In this document: one piece after another, positions 14,905 to 17,786 of the stretch
Layout: each line of letters starts with the position of its first letter
How positions within the stretch are numbered: the stretch's first letter is position 1
DNA from: Bacteroidales bacterium UBA6408
GTDB lineage: Bacteria > Bacteroidota > Bacteroidia > Bacteroidales > UBA932
Assembly (NCBI GenBank): GCA_002439805.1
Contig: DJPQ01000042.1
Location: forward strand, 1-17,786
Length of the DNA: 17,786 bases
Direction of reading: 5' to 3'
Notes under the pieces: model-generated
The model's database searches: none
Told to the model about the DNA's origin: nothing
The model's input: the letters and a program-made list of their open reading frames with translations, nothing else
Position numbers and translations under genes: made by a program

Positions 14905-15025
14905 ATGCGCAATGAGTATGTTGGTAAGTTATTTTTTGTAAACCTGAAATATCATATGGCCTGTCTGTCATTCGGAAGGATCCGGAGATGGTGATTGTGG
15001 CTGTGATATGGTAGATGGCAGTTAA
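14905..15025 (+). pseudogene. Candidate RiPP precursor 2, out of frame by a 4-bp tandem duplication
   Basis: From the ATG the frame reads MRNEYVGKLFFVNLKYHMAC, clearly homologous to the leader of peptide 1, then diverges and stops at 14992-14994 (29 residues). The lost frame continues downstream as GSGDGDCGCDMVDGS and stops at 15023-15025. The junction contains CTGTCTGT (14961-14968). Removing one CTGT restores an uninterrupted 38-residue peptide with MACHSEGSGDGDCGCD, aligned to peptide 1 at Cys20 and at the GDG-CGCD motif. The lesion is therefore a simple tetranucleotide slippage event. It may be a dead copy, a phase-variable gene switched off, or a sequencing error; the sequence alone does not decide. 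Confidence 0.72.
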
Positions 15026-15034
15026 TAGTTGAAC

Positions 15035-15065
15035 AACGAGGGTGGTCAAAATTATTACACTCGTT
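15035..15065 (+). terminator. Weak inverted repeat after the peptide genes
   Basis: AACGAG (15035-15040) pairs with CTCGTT (15060-15065), with inner GTG/CAC pairing and an AT-rich loop, just past the second peptide gene. No long U-tract follows, so the terminator role is tentative. Confidence 0.3.
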
Positions 15066-15211
15066 ATTCTTTCACAATCCTCTCAAAACCAGCGATTTCA
15101 GGGTAATTAAAGACACGATTTAATTCTGAACAGGGGAGGCTGTTTCTTTGTCCTCGTGTTTCTGGTGATGTTGCGCCGGAGATTCTGAGGAGGATAAGGC
15201 GTGGGGAAGGC
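15066..15211. other. Intergenic stretch between the peptide genes and the right repeat
   Basis: I see no gene here. About 15066-15110 is AT-rich like the islet, while 15130-15211 is GC-richer like the flanking chromosome. The composition change precedes the repeat boundary at 15212, so the true right end of the acquired DNA may lie near 15110-15130. Confidence 0.4.
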
Positions 15212-15360
15212 TCAGTGGCAAAACATAAACCCGAAGTAAACCCTCGGGCCGCGGACGAAATCGCTCTGGCGGGAGGTTGCGTCGAGAAGCCAGTCGGCCT
15301 TCAGGACGAGGTGAATCCGGGCCGTCAGGGCGTATTCGACTCCGATGAATGGGGCGAGGG
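15212..15360 (-). repeat. Right 149-bp direct repeat (3' end of the intact OMP gene)
   Basis: This is the source copy of the sequence at 10701-10849, offset by 4511 bp, with about five mismatches. It starts exactly at the stop codon of the OMP gene and lies inside its coding region. Recombination between the copies would excise the islet as a 4511-bp circle and leave one repeat. Confidence 0.92.
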
Positions 15361-15898
15361 CCATGAAGGTGTACTTTCTGTAGGAAGTGGTGCCGTCGTC
15401 GAGGGCGAAGTCCCCGGTGGTGTCCTGAAGGGCCGTCACGTTCTTCACTCCGCCTCCGCCGAGGGTGATGCCGGCGAACGGGAACCAGCGGCCGAGGGGA
15501 AGAACTCCATCGACGAGCAGGCCGCCCCAGCCGGTGTGTTCATAACTGCCGTTCTTCCCGTAGCGGAGGTTGGAGGAATAGCCTTCCGTGCCTATGCGGA
15601 GGTGCTTGCCGAAATGAATCTTTAGCGCACCGCCTATGCCGAGTGGCAGCCCGCTTATTTTCGCTGTCACAGGAACACCGCCATTCGGGGGCGTGAATGT
15701 CACGTTTCCTGCGGAGACGTAGCCGCTGTGGATCATCATGCCTCCGGAATAGCCGGAAAACGCCAGCGGTGATTTCCGGGGCCGGGCGTTGCTGCTGTCG
15801 TGCTCCCGCGCCGCCGAACTCATTGCGCCGAGGAGAAGAAGGGCGGCCAGGGCCGCTGCATACCTAAGTGTTGCCATAGTCCGATATGGCACTGACAT
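15212..15898 (-). CDS. Small outer-membrane beta-barrel protein
   Basis: A signal peptide (MATLRYAAALAALLLLGAM, cleaved near SSA-AREHD) leads to a mature part of about 190 residues with alternating hydrophobic strands rich in Gly and aromatics, and an ending RVYFGFMFCH close to the usual terminal beta-strand. The pattern fits a small OmpA/OmpW-like barrel in the outer membrane; I cannot name the family. I chose the Met at 15898 because a promoter at 15921-15951 places transcription near 15914, making the Met at 15916 unlikely; 15877 is also possible. It is divergent from the AlbA_2 regulator. Its last 149 bp are duplicated after the M64 gene. Confidence 0.75.
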   Translation of the reverse strand: MSVPYRTMATLRYAAALAALLLLGAMSSAAREHDSSNARPRKSPLAFSGYSGGMMIHSGYVSAGNVTFTPPNGGVPVTAKISGLPLGIGGALKIHFGKHLRIGTEGYSSNLRYGKNGSYEHTGWGGLLVDGVLPLGRWFPFAGITLGGGGVKNVTALQDTTGDFALDDGTTSYRKYTFMALAPFIGVEYALTARIHLVLKADWLLDATSRQSDFVRGPRVYFGFMFCH

Positions 15899-15920
15899 TT
15901 TTCCAAATATTTTCACGCTG

Positions 15921-15951
15921 CAAAACTACACTTTTTCATAGAGATTTGCAA
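15921..15951 (-). promoter_or_regulatory. Bacteroidetes-type promoter for the OMP gene (TTG-N20-TAGTTTTG)
   Basis: On the minus strand TAGTTTTG (15921-15928) matches the -7 consensus and a partial -33 (TTG, 15949-15951) lies 20 bp upstream. The predicted start is near 15914. Confidence 0.6.
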
Positions 15952-15976
15952 CAGTGCGTCTCGTTGTTGATTTTTT

Positions 15977-15992
15977 ACCGCCAAATGGCGGT
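15977..15992. promoter_or_regulatory. Palindromic operator candidate ACCGCCA-AA-TGGCGGT
   Basis: A perfect inverted repeat with 7-bp arms lies between the divergent OMP and AlbA_2 promoters, about where the -33 box of the AlbA_2 promoter would be. This suits autoregulation by the winged-helix protein encoded downstream. It has no T-run, so a terminator is unlikely. Confidence 0.5.
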
Positions 15993-16010
15993 GATGTGAA
16001 ATTTTTGTCT

Positions 16011-16018
16011 TATCTTTG
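16011..16018 (+). promoter_or_regulatory. -7 element (TATCTTTG) for the AlbA_2 regulator gene
   Basis: TATCTTTG matches TAnnTTTG. There is no TTTG at -33; that position is taken by the palindrome, which hints at a regulated promoter. The predicted leader is about 16 nt before the ATG at 16041. Confidence 0.5.
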
Positions 16019-16040
16019 CCCTGAACAAATTTTTGATGTC

Positions 16041-17522
16041 ATGAAAGAGCGCACGATTGAGGAGATTCTGAGGACCCCGGAGGGGCGGACGCTGGAGTTC
16101 AAGGCGAGTATGCCGAAGAATTCCGATTTGGCGAAGACCGCAGTTGCCTTTGCCAACGATGCCGGCGGGGAGATTATCATCGGCGTCGATGACCGTCATA
16201 GGGCGGTCGGGGTGCCGGAAGAGGCGCTGCCGCAGATTGAGGAGCAGCTGAGCAATATGATTTATGACCGGTGCTATCCTACGGTGCTGCCGGACATTTC
16301 GTTTCTGTCGGCCGGCGGGCGCAGTCTCGTGCGCGTGAGGGTCTATCGGGGGAGCACGCCGCCGTACTACCTGAAGTCTGAGGGGAAGGTCGGCGGGACT
16401 TATGTGCGTGTCGGCTCAAACAACCGGCTGGCGGATGAGGAACTTATCGGCGAGCTGGAAAGGCGGAGACGCAATGTTTCCTTTGACGGGGAAATCGCTC
16501 CGGAGAAGTCGCTGGCGGAGCTTGATTTCCGCAGTTTCAGGAGACTGTATGAGGAAAAGACGGGAGAACCTCTGGACGATTTGGCGTTGCAGAAGCTTGA
16601 ACTGGCGAAGGCCGAGAGGGGAGTCCTGTATCCGACCAATGCGCTTGTGCTGCTTTCCGACGACGGACTGCGCCGGAGTATGTTCCCGAACGCGAAGATT
16701 GAGTGTGCGCGGTTCAAGGGAGTCAGCGCGGGCGAGTTCATTGACCGGAAGACCTACGACTACGGTATCGCTGAGCAGGTTGAGGATGCGTATGCTTTTG
16801 TCCTGCGGAACATCAGACAGTCCGGGTCGATTCAGGGTGTCTATACGGTGTCGCGCTGGGAGTATCCGGTCAAGGCGCTGCGGGAGATCATCCGTAACGC
16901 CGTGGTTCACCGCCAGTATTCCCTGGCGGGAAAGGACATCAAGATTGCCGTCTATGACGACATGATTGAGATTACAAGCCCCGGGCTCCTGCCTCCGTCC
17001 ATCGACTATTCCGACATGGAGAGCCGGCAGTCGGACGCGCGGAACAAGGTCATCGCTCCGGTCTTCCGGAAGCTGGGAATCATCGACCAGTGGGGAAACG
17101 GGCTGAAGCTCGTCGCGGAGGAGCTGAAGGACTATCCGGAGATTCAGTTCCGCTGGCGTGAGGTGGGGCTCTCGTTTCAGGTGCAGTTCGTCAGAAAGTT
17201 CGTGGACGACGCTGCGGGCGGGGTAACCGGATATTTGTCCGAGCCCCAGGCCGTCTATCACTCAGCAAGGGAGATGGCAAAAGACGCTGACCCTCCGTTC
17301 AATGAACCGAGGCAGTCGTACCGGTTCCACGCCCCGACGGCTCCGGAGAAGCTGCTGCTCAACGAAATCGCGATAAACCCGTCCGTGACCGTCCCTGAAC
17401 TTGCCGCATCCGCCGGGCTGAGCCTCCGCAGCTGCGAGCGTCTTGTTGCCTCTCTCAAGTCCTCGGGAATCCTCAAGAGGGTCGGCTCAGCCCGCGGCGG
17501 TCACTGGCAGATAAGGCCATAG
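16041..17522 (+). CDS. AlbA_2 domain / HATPase_c_4 / winged-helix transcriptional regulator-like protein
   Basis: A member of the divergent-AAA-4 (AlbA_2, PF04326) family often annotated as ATP-binding or RecG-related helicase-like proteins; it is not a real RecG. Seen: the N-terminal AlbA_2 domain (about 15-140) with EGRTLEFKASMPKN, AVAFANDAGGEIIIGVDD and GGTYVRVGSNNRLAD; a HATPase_c_4-like region with ALREIIRNAVVHRQY (about 280-292), ITSPGLLPPS and DQWGNGLKLVAEEL (about 345-360); and a C-terminal winged helix (about 435-493) with VTVPELAASAGLSLRSCERL. The GTG-started frame from 15954 would place the promoter inside the gene, so I use ATG 16041, which gives a normal 493 residues. It probably regulates itself through the palindrome upstream; target genes are unknown. 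Confidence 0.88.
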   Translation: MKERTIEEILRTPEGRTLEFKASMPKNSDLAKTAVAFANDAGGEIIIGVDDRHRAVGVPEEALPQIEEQLSNMIYDRCYPTVLPDISFLSAGGRSLVRVRVYRGSTPPYYLKSEGKVGGTYVRVGSNNRLADEELIGELERRRRNVSFDGEIAPEKSLAELDFRSFRRLYEEKTGEPLDDLALQKLELAKAERGVLYPTNALVLLSDDGLRRSMFPNAKIECARFKGVSAGEFIDRKTYDYGIAEQVEDAYAFVLRNIRQSGSIQGVYTVSRWEYPVKALREIIRNAVVHRQYSLAGKDIKIAVYDDMIEITSPGLLPPSIDYSDMESRQSDARNKVIAPVFRKLGIIDQWGNGLKLVAEELKDYPEIQFRWREVGLSFQVQFVRKFVDDAAGGVTGYLSEPQAVYHSAREMAKDADPPFNEPRQSYRFHAPTAPEKLLLNEIAINPSVTVPELAASAGLSLRSCERLVASLKSSGILKRVGSARGGHWQIRP

Positions 17523-17539
17523 GCGAACCGACCCGCCTA
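17520..17539. terminator. Hairpin between convergent genes
   Basis: TAGGCG-AACCGACC-CGCCTA spans both stop codons (17520-17522 plus strand, 17537-17539 minus strand). It could be a compact bidirectional terminator, but it has no U-tract. Confidence 0.35.
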
Positions 17540-17786
17540 CTGCAGAATCAGCAGCCTGGAGTTGATGTTGTCGGCCTCGACGGAAGAGATTGTGACGTCG
17601 GACGCGCCGGTGTCGAAAATCATCTTGAGCTCCAGCCCGTTCACGCTGCACGGAACCTCGAAGGTGCCGCCGCCCTTGGATTTCTGCCCGGAGCCCTCCC
17701 CTTGTCTGGGCGCATTGTCAATCATCGCCAATTTACCCTTCAGTAACACCCGGAGACGAGGCTTAGAAGCTGTTTTAATTTTTCTC
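17537..17786 (-). CDS. Clan AA retropepsin-like aspartic protease, 5' end outside the window, 3' truncated
   Basis: The frame is open to the right edge, so the true start lies beyond 17786. The visible part holds a Lys/Arg-rich stretch, then a Gly-rich linker and FEVPCSVNGLELKMIFDTGA followed by SDVTISSVEAD; DTGA is the catalytic aspartate motif of the retropepsin-like bacterial family. Relatives usually carry about 90 more residues after this point, including the flap and a second conserved block. Here the frame leaves the family after SVEAD and stops after NINSRLLILQ, so the fold would be incomplete. This points to a 3'-truncated pseudogene, or less likely a minimal variant. It converges on the AlbA_2 gene with its stop only 15 bp away. 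Confidence 0.7.
   Translation of the reverse strand, partial: RKIKTASKPRLRVLLKGKLAMIDNAPRQGEGSGQKSKGGGTFEVPCSVNGLELKMIFDTGASDVTISSVEADNINSRLLILQ

Noticed and set aside
14905..14994. The 29-residue ORF as an intact independent gene
   Set aside because: The homology to peptide 1 continues in the other frame beyond the CTGT duplication, so the short product is better explained as a frameshifted copy.
10905..15025. Known phage-defence system
   Set aside because: WG and TPR repeats can occur in defence proteins, but no nuclease, toxin or other effector is seen; the radical SAM/peptide reading is better supported.
15215..15625. Plus-strand ORF of 136 codons across the right repeat
   Set aside because: It runs antisense to the OMP gene, which has a signal peptide, promoter and barrel pattern; the plus frame shows no recognisable features.

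Overview
The window reads as chromosomal DNA of a Bacteroidales bacterium (phylum Bacteroidota). The signs are promoters of the TTTG / TAnnTTTG type, few Shine-Dalgarno sites, a lipoprotein with collagen-like GxDGxDG repeats followed by BACON-like, BspA-like leucine-rich and M64 peptidase regions, a Bacteroidetes-style topoisomerase III, and a DUF4143 ATPase relic. Most flanking genes look GC-rich (clearly above 50% by eye). Two stretches look markedly AT-richer: the leucine-rich part of the lipoprotein (about 8030-9650) and the block 10850-15110.

Left part, 1-5743: housekeeping genes. mnmE (tRNA modification GTPase, minus strand) diverges from pyk (pyruvate kinase), which runs directly into a HAD-family phosphatase/mutase gene. 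A structured, repeat-like intergenic element follows, then topB (topoisomerase III). Three 32-bp tandem repeats sit against the topB stop and overlap a promoter for a shortened DUF4143 ATPase relic (5866-6405).

Middle, 6447-10728: a clear promoter and a 160-nt leader with a hairpin precede a 1360-residue surface-lipoprotein candidate ending in an M64 metallopeptidase domain. Its C-terminal reading frame looks locally scrambled, and its last codons lie in a 149-bp sequence that is a near-exact copy of the 3' end of the outer-membrane protein gene at 15212-15898.

Core of interest, 10850-15211: between the two 149-bp direct repeats lies an AT-rich islet. It carries (i) an 818-residue cytoplasmic protein with a helical/coiled N-terminus, TPR-like repeats and eight to ten WG-like repeats, (ii) a radical SAM/SPASM enzyme, and (iii) two tiny related Cys/Gly/Asp-rich peptide genes, each behind a strong Shine-Dalgarno. 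This looks like an uncatalogued RiPP-type locus (ribosomally made peptide modified by a radical SAM enzyme). The second peptide gene is out of frame through a 4-bp tandem duplication (CTGT CTGT); removing one unit restores a full homologue of the first peptide. The direct repeats suggest that the islet was acquired by, or could be lost by, recombination.

Right part, 15212-17786: a small outer-membrane beta-barrel gene (minus) diverges from an AlbA_2/HATPase/winged-helix regulator, with a perfect 7-bp-arm palindrome between their promoters. The regulator converges on a clan AA aspartic protease gene (minus) that enters from the right edge and stops soon after its active-site motif.
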